A stretch of 10,277 nucleotides of DNA, taken from positions 1-10,277 of the forward strand of contig PMOP01000043.1 in NCBI GenBank assembly GCA_003161495.1, in the 5' to 3' direction. This document shows positions 1 through 6,071 of the stretch, in pieces; positions within the stretch are counted from its first letter, which is position 1; each line of letters begins with the position of its first letter. The stretch is from Acidobacteriota bacterium. Lineage in GTDB: Bacteria; Acidobacteriota; Terriglobia; Acidiferrales; UBA7541. The notes beneath the pieces were generated by a model. That model saw only the letters and a list, made by a program, of their open reading frames with translations. It did not search any database and was not told the origin of the DNA. The position numbers were made by a program, and so were the translations under genes.

Positions 1-588
1 TACGGGAAGAGTTTTCCGGAGCTTGCCAAGTTTCGCGCGTCCATCGCGGCGTCCGTGAATCAGGAATTCGCGGAGTGGCGCGCGCCGCTGGCCGCGGGCG
101 ATGAGGTTGCGTTTCTTCCTCCTGTCAGCGGCGGCGCGATTCCCGCCGGGGCAGCGGTTGAAGAAAACCTGTGCGCCCTGGTGCGTACGACGATTGAGAC
201 TTCGGAAATTGTGGCGCAGCTCAAGGCCCCGCCCGACGGCGCCGTGGTCGTGTTTGAGGGGATTGTGCGCGATCATTCCGGCAGGCGCTCGACGCTGTAC
301 CTCGAATATGAGGCGTATGAGGCGATGGCTCTCGTCAAAATGCGCGAAATTGGCGCAGAAATGCGCGGTAAATTTCAGATTCGGCGGTATGCGATCATTC
401 ACCGGCTCGGCCGGCTGGAAATTGGCGAGACATCGGTTTTAATCGTGGTGTGCTCGGCGCATCGCGCCGCGGCATTCGATGCCTGCCGTTACGGCATCGA
501 CACTCTGAAACGCAACGTGCCCATCTGGAAGAAGGAATTTTTCCGCGACGGCGCCGTCTGGGCCGAAGGAGAAATCCCTTCCGCCTGA
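1..588 (+). CDS. moaE: MoaD-MoaE fusion, molybdopterin synthase (5' end cut by window)
   Basis: Molybdopterin synthase converts cyclic pyranopterin monophosphate to molybdopterin in cytoplasmic molybdenum-cofactor synthesis. Normally MoaD is the small sulfur carrier and MoaE the catalytic subunit. Here the frame is open from base 1. The first 45 visible residues match the end of MoaD, ending in PPVSGG (Gly-Gly at visible residues 44-45), and a short linker leads directly into a full MoaE domain. MoaE signatures seen are FEGIVRDH near residue 85, the H-R-AAF segment, and DTLKRNVPIWKKE, whose two lysines at 170 and 177 have the spacing of the E. coli catalytic pair K119/K126. The GTG at base 55 is unlikely to be the start because it lies inside MoaD-like sequence. 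Known fusions such as mycobacterial MoaX are cleaved after Gly-Gly to free the carrier terminus. The fusion is seen directly; cleavage is inferred. Confidence 0.93.
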   Translation, partial: YGKSFPELAKFRASIAASVNQEFAEWRAPLAAGDEVAFLPPVSGGAIPAGAAVEENLCALVRTTIETSEIVAQLKAPPDGAVVVFEGIVRDHSGRRSTLYLEYEAYEAMALVKMREIGAEMRGKFQIRRYAIIHRLGRLEIGETSVLIVVCSAHRAAAFDACRYGIDTLKRNVPIWKKEFFRDGAVWAEGEIPSA

Positions 589-623
589 GCAATCCTTTTC
601 GCGGCCGCAGGAATCTCACTTCC

Positions 624-1652
624 GTGCCGATACCGTCGTTCCCCAGCGTTTTCCATCACAAAGTTATAGCGAGAAGGGCGGCCCGCCACGGGTTTCGCCT
701 CCGCGCCGCAATCGCGCTGGGATTCTTTGGAGCTTTTTTGGCGCTCTTTGCAGCAGTGGGGCCAAACCCTCTCGCGGCGCGCGATGGACGCACGGAAGAA
801 AATGATCAGGACCAGCGCGGGCGCATCCGCTCCGAAGTCACTCTCGTCAGCATGCTGGCAAGCGTACTTGGCAAGGATGGCCGTCCCGTGCTTGGGCTCA
901 CGGCGGACCAGTTTGAGGTTTACGAGGAAGGCGTCAAACAAAAGATCGAAGTCCTCGAACCGGAAACGCAGCAGCCGCTCGATCTGGCGCTGATGATCGA
1001 TTCCAGCCTTAGCGAAATCAAGGAACTCGAGTTTGAGGGAGACGCGGCTTCGCGGTTCATTCAGAAGCTGGTACGTCCCGCCGACCGTCTGGCCGTGTAC
1101 GAATTTGCCGACGCGGTAACACAGCTCGCTCCGTTTTCGTCGAATGTGCCGGCGCTGCAGGCGGCATTGCGGCGCATCGTCCCGGGCGACGGCACGGCGC
1201 TGTATGACGCGATTTTTCTGGGTTCGCAGGGACTTACAAAAAATCCGGCTGGGCGGCGGCGCGCCATCGTGCTGGTTACCGACGCCGGCGAGACGACCAG
1301 CCGCGCCGACTTTGAGACCGCCCGCCGCGCCGCCCTACGCGCCGATGCGCTCCTGTACACTATCGTCGTCCGGGCGGTGAAGAACGAGGGCGGGCGCAAC
1401 ACCGCCGGCGAACACGCGCTCGAGACCATCGCGGACTCGACCGGCGGCGCGACCTATTTTCCGGACACCATCGCGCAACTCGGCGACATGTTTGACCTGA
1501 TCGACCGGGAACTGCGCACGCAGTACCGCATCGCCTACTATCCCGATCCGCGGCCGCCCGCCGGAACGTTCCGGGCCCTCGAAGTGCGTGTGAAGTGTGA
1601 ATGCCAGGTGCGCAGCAGAAAGGCGTACTATTCGGGGGGAAGGCTGGATTGA
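624..1652 (+). CDS. Secreted VWFA-related protein of the acidobacterial type
   Basis: Predicted exported von Willebrand factor A protein of 342 residues, of the family much expanded in Acidobacteriota; its ligand is unknown. I chose the GTG at 624, preceded by AGGA about 11 nt upstream. This gives a signal peptide: basic residues at 13-27, a hydrophobic core at about 28-45, and a possible cleavage after Ala52. The frame is open further upstream, but that part overlaps moaE in another frame and is not signal-like. A short beta segment (SVLGKDGRPVLGLTADQFEVYE) is followed by the VWA domain. Its MIDAS metal site looks complete: D126-x-S128-x-S130, T191 in GDGTALYDAI, and D220 in VLVTDAG. The domain ends with QYRIAYYPDPRPPAGTFR, typical of this family. 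No transmembrane anchor is seen after the signal. It lies 35 bp after the MoaD-MoaE gene, but a functional link is doubtful. Confidence 0.88.
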   Translation: MPIPSFPSVFHHKVIARRAARHGFRLRAAIALGFFGAFLALFAAVGPNPLAARDGRTEENDQDQRGRIRSEVTLVSMLASVLGKDGRPVLGLTADQFEVYEEGVKQKIEVLEPETQQPLDLALMIDSSLSEIKELEFEGDAASRFIQKLVRPADRLAVYEFADAVTQLAPFSSNVPALQAALRRIVPGDGTALYDAIFLGSQGLTKNPAGRRRAIVLVTDAGETTSRADFETARRAALRADALLYTIVVRAVKNEGGRNTAGEHALETIADSTGGATYFPDTIAQLGDMFDLIDRELRTQYRIAYYPDPRPPAGTFRALEVRVKCECQVRSRKAYYSGGRLD

Positions 1653-1660
1653 GAAAGGCG

Positions 1661-1755
1661 GTGACTGGTGACTAGTGACTGGTGACTACTGACTCGCTTG
1701 GATGGCGGTGGGCGCGGCGATCGGAGGGTGTTTTGTGAATTGTGATTCGTGAATT
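1661..1755 (+). repeat. Two short arrays of GTGANNN heptamers
   Basis: Five in-register 7-nt units occupy 1661-1695 (GTGACTG, GTGACTA, GTGACTG, GTGACTA, CTGACTC), beginning 8 nt after the VWFA stop codon. Three more occupy 1735-1755 (GTGAATT, GTGATTC, GTGAATT). Between them lies a GC-rich spacer without evident structure. The same unit family recurs after the cytidine deaminase gene and, inverted, after the helical-repeat gene. Confidence 0.85.
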
Positions 1756-1766
1756 GCGCGATTCGT

Positions 1767-1838
1767 CTTCCGGAAGTGAAGGTTCAATGTGAATTGAAAT
1801 CACAAAATCTCAAATCTCAAATTTGAAATTTCAAATTC
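1767..1838. repeat. Palindrome followed by AT-rich heptamer array
   Basis: A perfect 10-bp palindrome CTTCCGGAAG (1767-1776) is followed by CAAAATCT (1803-1810) and four in-register heptamers at 1811-1838 (CAAATCT, CAAATTT, GAAATTT, CAAATTC). The 20 bases at 1810-1829 are an exact reverse complement of 8807-8826. The neighbouring palindrome and CAAAATCT octamer also have counterparts in the second repeat region. Composition is far more AT-rich than the flanking genes. I see no coding potential here. Confidence 0.8.
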
Positions 1839-1873
1839 AAAAGCTGCCAACAAGAACTTGCAAAAGTAGTACT

Positions 1874-1903
1874 TGAAACCCAAAGGCCTGAAACCCTGAA
1901 ACC
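1874..1903 (+). repeat. Three TGAAACC copies
   Basis: TGAAACC occurs at 1874-1880, 1889-1895 and 1897-1903. The last two copies are adjacent 8-mers (CTGAAACC), and the first two are separated by one unrelated 8-nt unit. This is the tail of the repeat-rich gap before suhB. Its relation to the GTGANNN family is unclear. Confidence 0.55.
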
Positions 1904-1926
1904 TTTGACTCGCATTTATCGCTTTC

Positions 1927-1965
1927 AATCATGCCTATTTAACCTTTGCGAAATCTGGCATGATT
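1927..1965. promoter_or_regulatory. 9-bp inverted repeat upstream of suhB
   Basis: AATCATGCC (1927-1935) and GGCATGATT (1957-1965) are perfect reverse complements separated by 21 nt, ending 23 nt before the suhB ATG. The arm centres are 30 bp apart, close to three helical turns, so a dimeric or tetrameric regulator could bind both. Alternatively it could fold as an RNA hairpin in the leader, or end transcription arriving from the left, although no clean U tract follows. No convincing -35/-10 pair was found in this gap. Confidence 0.5.
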
Positions 1966-1988
1966 TATTGTGAGGACCTAACAATCGC

Positions 1989-2792
1989 ATGAATTCATTT
2001 CTGGATGTGGCCATTGAAACAGCGCGGGAAGCGGGGGCGATTCTGCTTGCCGAATTCGACCGGCCGGTGAAGATCAGCTACAAGGGGGAAGTGGACATTG
2101 TGACGCAGGCCGATAAGCGCTCCGAACAGGCCATCGTCTCGAGATTGCGGACCCATTTCCCGAAGCACTCGATTGTGGCCGAGGAAGGAGGCGGGTCGGA
2201 GAGCGATTCTCCCTTCCGCTGGCACGTCGATCCCCTCGACGGCACGACCAATTTTGCGCACGGGTACCCGTGCTTTGCGGTGTCACTCGGGCTGGAGGAA
2301 GCGGGCGAGCTGATCGTGGGCGTGATTTTTCAGCCGGTGAGCGGAGAACTCTTCACGGCCGTGAAGGGGGAAGGGGCTTATCTGAACCAGAAGAAAATCG
2401 AAGTATCCCGGATTGAAAAGCTGGCGACGAGTTTGCTGGCCACGGGCTTTCCCAGCGTCAAGCGGGCACAGAATCCCAATATTCATTACTACTGGGACTT
2501 CACTTTGCGCTCTCACGGCGTGCGCCGCGACGGTTCGGCCGCCATGGACCTCGCTTCGGTCGCCTGCGGCCGCTTTGAGGGCTTCTGGGAGTTCGGCCTG
2601 CATACCTGGGACGTGGCGGCGGGCGTTTTACTGGTGCGCGAGGCTGGCGGGACCGTGACCCAATTCGATGGTCAGCCGTACAGACTGGGCGACCGCGAAC
2701 TGATGGCATCGAACAGCCGGGTGCACCAGGAAATGAAGGAGGTGGCTGCCAGCATCGCCGAGCGCGCCGCAACCAAGGCCCCGCTTTCTTAA
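1989..2792 (+). CDS. suhB: Inositol monophosphatase family protein (SuhB-like)
   Basis: Mg-dependent phosphatase of the inositol monophosphatase superfamily, cytoplasmic, 267 residues, which is the usual length. Metal-binding signatures are all present: E65-E66 in SIVAEEGG, the hallmark DPLDGTTNF with D81, D84, G85 and T86, and the C-terminal motif W207-D208 in HTWDVAAG followed by EAGG. The substrate could be inositol-1-phosphate, but related bacterial enzymes also act on other sugar phosphates, histidinol phosphate or PAP, and E. coli SuhB has a separate role in rRNA transcription antitermination, so the symbol is a family-level label. The ATG at 1989 fits the family N terminus. A GAGGA at 1972-1976 lies 12 nt upstream, a slightly long spacing. 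It follows the repeat-rich gap and is separated from the next gene by 137 bp. Confidence 0.92.
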   Translation: MNSFLDVAIETAREAGAILLAEFDRPVKISYKGEVDIVTQADKRSEQAIVSRLRTHFPKHSIVAEEGGGSESDSPFRWHVDPLDGTTNFAHGYPCFAVSLGLEEAGELIVGVIFQPVSGELFTAVKGEGAYLNQKKIEVSRIEKLATSLLATGFPSVKRAQNPNIHYYWDFTLRSHGVRRDGSAAMDLASVACGRFEGFWEFGLHTWDVAAGVLLVREAGGTVTQFDGQPYRLGDRELMASNSRVHQEMKEVAASIAERAATKAPLS

Positions 2793-2872
2793 CTGGATGA
2801 TTATCATTCCTTGGCAATTCCAGCCGCGAATTGGCGGTTTCCAGAATGCGCACGTGCCCGTAATACGTTGCA

Positions 2873-2901
2873 TTGACGCATGTTCCAGCCAGTGCTAGGC
2901 T
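2873..2901 (+). promoter_or_regulatory. Predicted sigma70-type promoter for the phosphoesterase-deoA pair
   Basis: TTGACG (2873-2878) and TAGGCT (2896-2901) are separated by exactly 17 bp. Transcription would start near 2908, about 22 nt before the phosphoesterase ATG. It is the best -35/-10 pair seen in the window. The downstream gene pair is closely spaced, so both may use it. Upstream, a weak stem (CAATTC at 2815-2820 with GAATTG at 2828-2833) has no real U tract. Confidence 0.6.
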
Positions 2902-2929
2902 TTTAAGAGTATCAAGTATTTACTGAGGG

Positions 2930-3850
2930 ATGATGGGAAGCAGTCTAATATTTCCGGTTCCCGGGAACCCGGGGGCCGGCGACAGATTATCGCGATGGAT
3001 TGGCCGATGGCGCAACGGCGGGGTTGAGAACTACTCCGCAGGGGAAGGTCTGGATTCCTCTCTACGTTGGGGGTCAGGCAGCCGGTTCACCGTAAATCGC
3101 GAGCGCATCTGGCTGGATGCCCTCCCGAGCGCGTTCCACGGACTGCGCGTCGTGCAAATTTCCGACATTCACCACGGACTCTTTCTCCCTAAAGAATGGC
3201 TTTCCGACGCCGTGCGCCAGGCAAACCGGTTGAATCCAGACATTATTGCGCTCACGGGTGATTTCGTGACGTATTCGCGGCGGAATATCGAACCGGCGGC
3301 GGAACTTCTCGGGCGCCTGCGGGCTCGCTACGGCGTGTACGCGGTGCTTGGCAACCACGATTTCCGCGTGGATGCGGAAGCCGTCACTTTGGCACTGCGG
3401 CGGCAGCAGATCGATGTACTGCGCAACCGGCACGTGACGCTGCGGTTTGGCGGCGAGTCCATGCACCTGGCTGGAGTGGACGATTACGGATATGGCGCGG
3501 ATTTGCGGCGGGCAATGCGCGGAGTTCCGCGCGATGCCGCCACCGTCCTGCTTGCGCACAATCCCCGGGTGATCCACCTCGCTTCCCGGCACGGAGTGAG
3601 CTTGATTCTTTCCGGGCACACGCATGGCGGACAGGTGAACCTGCCCCTTCTGGGCACCGTGTATGGGCGCTCGCCGGAGCGGTTGCGGTACAAGATTGGC
3701 TGGGACCGCATGGGAACGACACAAATTTACGTCAGTCGCGGCATCGGGACGATTGTCCTGCCGTGGAGACTTCGTTGCCCCGCGGAAATCACCCATCTGG
3801 AGCTGCTCCAGGGCGCTTCCGCTGTTTCCCGTCCGGTAGCCGCGGATTAA
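2930..3850 (+). CDS. Calcineurin-like metallophosphoesterase (YkuE/YaeI type)
   Basis: Two-metal phosphoesterase of 306 residues; the physiological substrate is unknown. All family blocks are present in order: SDIHHG (D79, H81), LTGDFV (D111), LGNHDF (N142, H143, D144), LLAHNP (H210) and SGHTHGGQ (H230, H232). The GHTHGGQVNLPLLG ending is typical of the YkuE/YaeI subgroup, some of which act on lipid-linked substrates. Those relatives usually carry an N-terminal membrane segment or twin-arginine signal. Here the first 50 or so residues are polar and Gly-rich with neither, which is unusual. No alternative ATG, GTG or TTG occurs before the conserved domain, so the start is at 2930 or 2933. A GAGGG at 2925-2929 is very close to both. 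The stop lies 12 bp before the phosphorylase gene, suggesting cotranscription. Confidence 0.87.
   Translation: MMGSSLIFPVPGNPGAGDRLSRWIGRWRNGGVENYSAGEGLDSSLRWGSGSRFTVNRERIWLDALPSAFHGLRVVQISDIHHGLFLPKEWLSDAVRQANRLNPDIIALTGDFVTYSRRNIEPAAELLGRLRARYGVYAVLGNHDFRVDAEAVTLALRRQQIDVLRNRHVTLRFGGESMHLAGVDDYGYGADLRRAMRGVPRDAATVLLAHNPRVIHLASRHGVSLILSGHTHGGQVNLPLLGTVYGRSPERLRYKIGWDRMGTTQIYVSRGIGTIVLPWRLRCPAEITHLELLQGASAVSRPVAAD
2956..2969. promoter_or_regulatory. Perfect 14-bp palindrome inside the 5' end of the phosphoesterase gene
   Basis: GGTTCCCGGGAACC is a perfect dyad 26 bp after the ATG and about 50 bp after the predicted transcription start, a position where a repressor could block elongation. It also forms a direct repeat of CCCGGG (2960-2965 and 2968-2973). 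No known operator is recognised, and it may simply encode VPGNP. Confidence 0.3.
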
Positions 3851-3862
3851 TCCGCCACAGGC

Positions 3863-5173
3863 ATGCGCGCCGTTGACCTGATTCGCCGCAAGCGGGACTC
3901 GGGCGAGCTCACCGCCGAGGAAATCCACCAACTGATCGCCGCGTATACCCGGGGCGATGTTCCCGATTATCAAATGTCCGCGTGGCTGATGGCGGTCGTG
4001 CTTCGTGGCATGAGCCGTCCGGAAATTGCCGCGCTTACCGAGGCCATGCTTTTTTCTGGCCGCGTGCTGGATTTTTCAGACCTTGCCGCGCGCAAAGTGG
4101 ACAAGCACTCCACGGGAGGAGTGGGCGACAAGACTTCGCTGGTGATTGCTCCCATCGTTGCGGCTGGCGGCTTGAAAGTTCCCATGATCAGCGGGCGCGG
4201 CCTCGGCCACAGCGGCGGGACGCTCGACAAGCTGGAATCCATCCCCGGGTTTAACGTCAATTTGACACTCGCCGAGTTTCGGCACGTCCTCGAAACCTGC
4301 GGGTGCGCCCTCACCGGCCAGACGGCCGAAATCGCGCCTGCCGACAAGAAAATTTATGCGCTTCGCGATGTGACCGGGACGGTCGAAAGCCCCGGACTGA
4401 TTTGCGCTTCCATCATGAGCAAGAAACTTGCCGAGGGGATTGATGCACTGGTGCTTGATGTGAAGACCGGTTCGGGCGCGTTCATGAGAAAAATCGAGGA
4501 CGCGGAGAATCTGGCCGGACTGCTGGTGGAAACCGGGACGCGGATGGGCAAAAAAGTAGTCGCTCTCTTGACCGATATGAATCAGCCGCTCGGGCGCAAG
4601 GCCGGCAATGCCATGGAAGTTGCGGAATCGATCGAAGTCCTTGGCGGCGGTGGGCCGGCGGACCTGCGCGAGCTTTGCCTGGAGCTTGCGGCATGGATGT
4701 TTTTCCTGGGCGAACGCGTGAAAACGCTGGAGGAAGGGAAGAAACTTTCTTCGGACCTGATTGCCTCCGGGCAGGCGCGCGAAAAATTCCGTGAAATTGT
4801 GGGATTGCAGGGCGGCGATGTGGGAGTCGTAGACGATCCCCACCGGCTGGCGCACGCGCGGCAGACTCTCGATGTCGTAAGCCCGGGCGGCGGATTCGTT
4901 TCATCCATTCAGTGCGAACAGCTTGGCGTCGCCTGCGTCGTTCTGGGCGGCGGCCGGGAAAAGAAGGATGACCAGATCGACCCCGGGGTCGGCCTCGAAT
5001 TTCACAAGCGCATTGGAGACGCGGTCGTGCGCGGCGAGCCGCTGTGCACGCTGCATTACAACTCCGACGAACGGCTCGACGAAGCGCGGCGGCTTGCCGA
5101 AACCGCATATCGCATGGAGTCTGAAAAACCGAAATTTCTTCCTCCGCTTATTTATCGAGTGATTGGCGCGTAG
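3863..5173 (+). CDS. deoA: Pyrimidine-nucleoside / thymidine phosphorylase
   Basis: Cytoplasmic enzyme of 436 residues, the normal length, that splits thymidine, deoxyuridine and, in the pyrimidine-nucleoside type, uridine with phosphate to give the free base and (deoxy)ribose 1-phosphate. Conserved parts are the N-terminal helical domain from residue 1, KHSTGGVGDKT (K81, S83) for phosphate, the family signature SGRGLGHSGGTLDKLE at 110-125, and the base-contacting residues R168, S183 and K187, equivalent to R171, S186 and K190 of E. coli thymidine phosphorylase. One position of the signature usually held by Thr is Ser117. Whether it is a DeoA or a broader Pdp enzyme cannot be settled by eye. 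The start matches family members; only a weak CAGG precedes it, consistent with coupling to the gene 12 bp upstream. It belongs functionally with nupC, punA and cdd downstream. Confidence 0.95.
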   Translation: MRAVDLIRRKRDSGELTAEEIHQLIAAYTRGDVPDYQMSAWLMAVVLRGMSRPEIAALTEAMLFSGRVLDFSDLAARKVDKHSTGGVGDKTSLVIAPIVAAGGLKVPMISGRGLGHSGGTLDKLESIPGFNVNLTLAEFRHVLETCGCALTGQTAEIAPADKKIYALRDVTGTVESPGLICASIMSKKLAEGIDALVLDVKTGSGAFMRKIEDAENLAGLLVETGTRMGKKVVALLTDMNQPLGRKAGNAMEVAESIEVLGGGGPADLRELCLELAAWMFFLGERVKTLEEGKKLSSDLIASGQAREKFREIVGLQGGDVGVVDDPHRLAHARQTLDVVSPGGGFVSSIQCEQLGVACVVLGGGREKKDDQIDPGVGLEFHKRIGDAVVRGEPLCTLHYNSDERLDEARRLAETAYRMESEKPKFLPPLIYRVIGA

Positions 5174-5244
5174 TCACATGGGCATGATCGAGGATAACGC
5201 CCAATTTGTGCGTCAATAAGGTACGAAAACCGAGACTTCCGGAG

Positions 5245-5275
5245 TATAATTGCAATCGTAGGATCAGGTTAACCT
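5245..5275 (+). promoter_or_regulatory. Promoter -10 and two palindromes before the toxin-antitoxin pair
   Basis: A consensus -10 TATAAT lies at 5245-5250 without a matching -35. It overlaps the 8-bp palindrome ATTGCAAT (5249-5256). A second, 10-bp palindrome AGGTTAACCT (5266-5275) ends 1 nt before the antitoxin ATG and extends to 16 bp with one mismatched pair (5263-5278). The palindrome centres are 18 bp apart. Toxin-antitoxin operons are usually autorepressed, so these are candidate operators; the second would also cover the ribosome-binding region. Confidence 0.5.
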
Positions 5276-5276
5276 C

Positions 5277-5504
5277 ATGACTATCGAAGAGCAAGTTCTC
5301 GAAAAACTCCGCGATTTGCCTCCCGAGAAACAAAAGGAAGTTCTGGATTTTGTCGGTCTTCTGAAAGAGAAGAATGGGCAGAAGTTGCCTCGCCGTAGTT
5401 TGTTGGGTCTATGGGCGGATTTGAATATTCATCTCACCGAGAAAGATATCGCTGAAGCGCGCCGCGAAATGTGGGGCAATTTCCCGCGTGACTTCAAACT
5501 ATGA
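5277..5504 (+). CDS. DUF2281 family antitoxin (VapB-like)
   Basis: Small protein of 75 residues recognised as a DUF2281 antitoxin. The N terminus has the typical EEQVLEKLRDLPPEKQKEVLDFVGLLKEK helix pair, and the C terminus has RRSLLGLWADLNI and EKDIAEARREMWGNFP, the segment that in this family is expected to wrap around and block the PIN toxin. In VapBC systems the antitoxin binds and neutralises the toxin and, as a complex, represses its own promoter. The stop overlaps the toxin start by four bases (ATGA at 5501-5504), so the two are translationally coupled. By eye its base composition is more AT-rich than the surrounding salvage genes, hinting at acquisition by transfer. A DNA-binding domain is not obvious. 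Confidence 0.88.
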   Translation: MTIEEQVLEKLRDLPPEKQKEVLDFVGLLKEKNGQKLPRRSLLGLWADLNIHLTEKDIAEARREMWGNFPRDFKL

Positions 5505-5899
5505 GCCTGGTCCTGGATACGCATACTGTTCTGTGGTATCTGGAGGGCTCTCAGGAATTAACATCGATTGCCCGCACGGCCATTGAAAACGCCATAGGCG
5601 ACGCGCGCGATGTTCACATTTCCGCAATATCCCTCATCGAAATCGTTTATCTTGTTGAGAGGCGAAGGCTTCCGCTGACCGCGATACAGCGGCTGCAATC
5701 CGTGTTGATCGATCCAAAGTCGGGAATATTGGTCGCTTCAGTGGATGCCAATGTGGCTAATGCGCTTCAAAATGTTCCGCGAGACGCCGTTCCCGATATG
5801 CCCGACCGCATCATTGCAGCGACCGCACTTCATCTTGGTTTTCCGCTTATCACCCGCGATCGCCGCCTCCAATCCGCCGGAATCGAAACTATCTGGTAG
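5501..5899 (+). CDS. vapC: PIN-domain toxin ribonuclease (VapC-like)
   Basis: PIN-domain endoribonuclease of 132 residues, the toxin of a type II module. The acidic metal-binding residues are all visible: D6 in LVLDTH, E47 in SLIEIV, D102 in DMPDRIIAATA and D120 in ITRDRRL, so the active site appears intact. Characterised VapC toxins cut initiator tRNA, other tRNAs or the 23S sarcin-ricin loop; the target here is unknown. There is no clear ribosome-binding site before its ATG, which overlaps the antitoxin stop, so its synthesis probably depends on translation of the antitoxin. The pair lies between the phosphorylase gene and the transporter operon, dividing an otherwise continuous nucleoside-salvage cluster. 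Confidence 0.92.
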   Translation: MSLVLDTHTVLWYLEGSQELTSIARTAIENAIGDARDVHISAISLIEIVYLVERRRLPLTAIQRLQSVLIDPKSGILVASVDANVANALQNVPRDAVPDMPDRIIAATALHLGFPLITRDRRLQSAGIETIW

Positions 5900-5983
5900 C
5901 CTACGCCCTTTGTTGTCCATTTTCTGATTGATCTGCTGAAATGCTGCCCATCGCTTTTTTATAAATCCTCGAATCCTCTTGAT

Positions 5984-5989
5984 TATAAT
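5984..5989 (+). promoter_or_regulatory. Possible -10 element upstream of nupC
   Basis: TATAAT in an otherwise promoterless gap (5900-6071), 83 nt before the nupC ATG. No good -35 stands 16-18 bp upstream, so an activator or extended contacts would be needed. If used, the leader would contain the hairpin at 6036-6055. Confidence 0.35.
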
Positions 5990-6035
5990 TTCCACATCCC
6001 GGCTTGTTCCCCGGCGTGCTAATGTGACGGGCATT

Positions 6036-6055
6036 TCCCGGGGATGCGCCCGGGA
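6036..6055 (+). promoter_or_regulatory. GC-rich leader hairpin before nupC
   Basis: TCCCGGG (6036-6042) and CCCGGGA (6049-6055) form a perfect 7-bp stem with a 6-nt loop. Its 3' arm ends 3 nt before a strong Shine-Dalgarno GAGGTGA (6059-6065), itself 6 nt from the nupC ATG. No U tract follows, so it is not a standard terminator. It could modulate ribosome access or be a DNA operator. Confidence 0.45.
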
Positions 6056-6071
6056 GGCGAGGTGACGTCGA

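Noticed and set aside
450..623. Upstream extension of the VWFA gene frame into the MoaE region.
   Set aside because: The extra residues are an Arg-rich out-of-frame reading of moaE. Starting at GTG 624 gives a proper signal peptide.
1661..1903. Possible CRISPR array because of regularly repeated units.
   Set aside because: Units are 7 nt and directly tandem, without spacers of CRISPR length, and no cas genes are nearby.
2797..2807. ATGATTATCAT, resembling the core of a Fur box, right after the suhB stop.
   Set aside because: Only the central 11 bases fit the classical 19-bp consensus; the outer positions do not. It also lies about 75 bp upstream of the predicted promoter.
2815..2833. CAATTC / GAATTG stem downstream of suhB as a terminator.
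   Set aside because: Six weak base pairs and no U run after it; could be chance.
3074..3973. 299-codon minus-strand frame opposite the phosphoesterase gene.
   Set aside because: No recognisable motif, and all conserved catalytic blocks are on the plus strand.
5179..5203. TGGGC and GCCCA arms after deoA as a rho-independent terminator.
   Set aside because: The stem is only 5 bp with a 15-nt loop, and it is not followed by a U tract.
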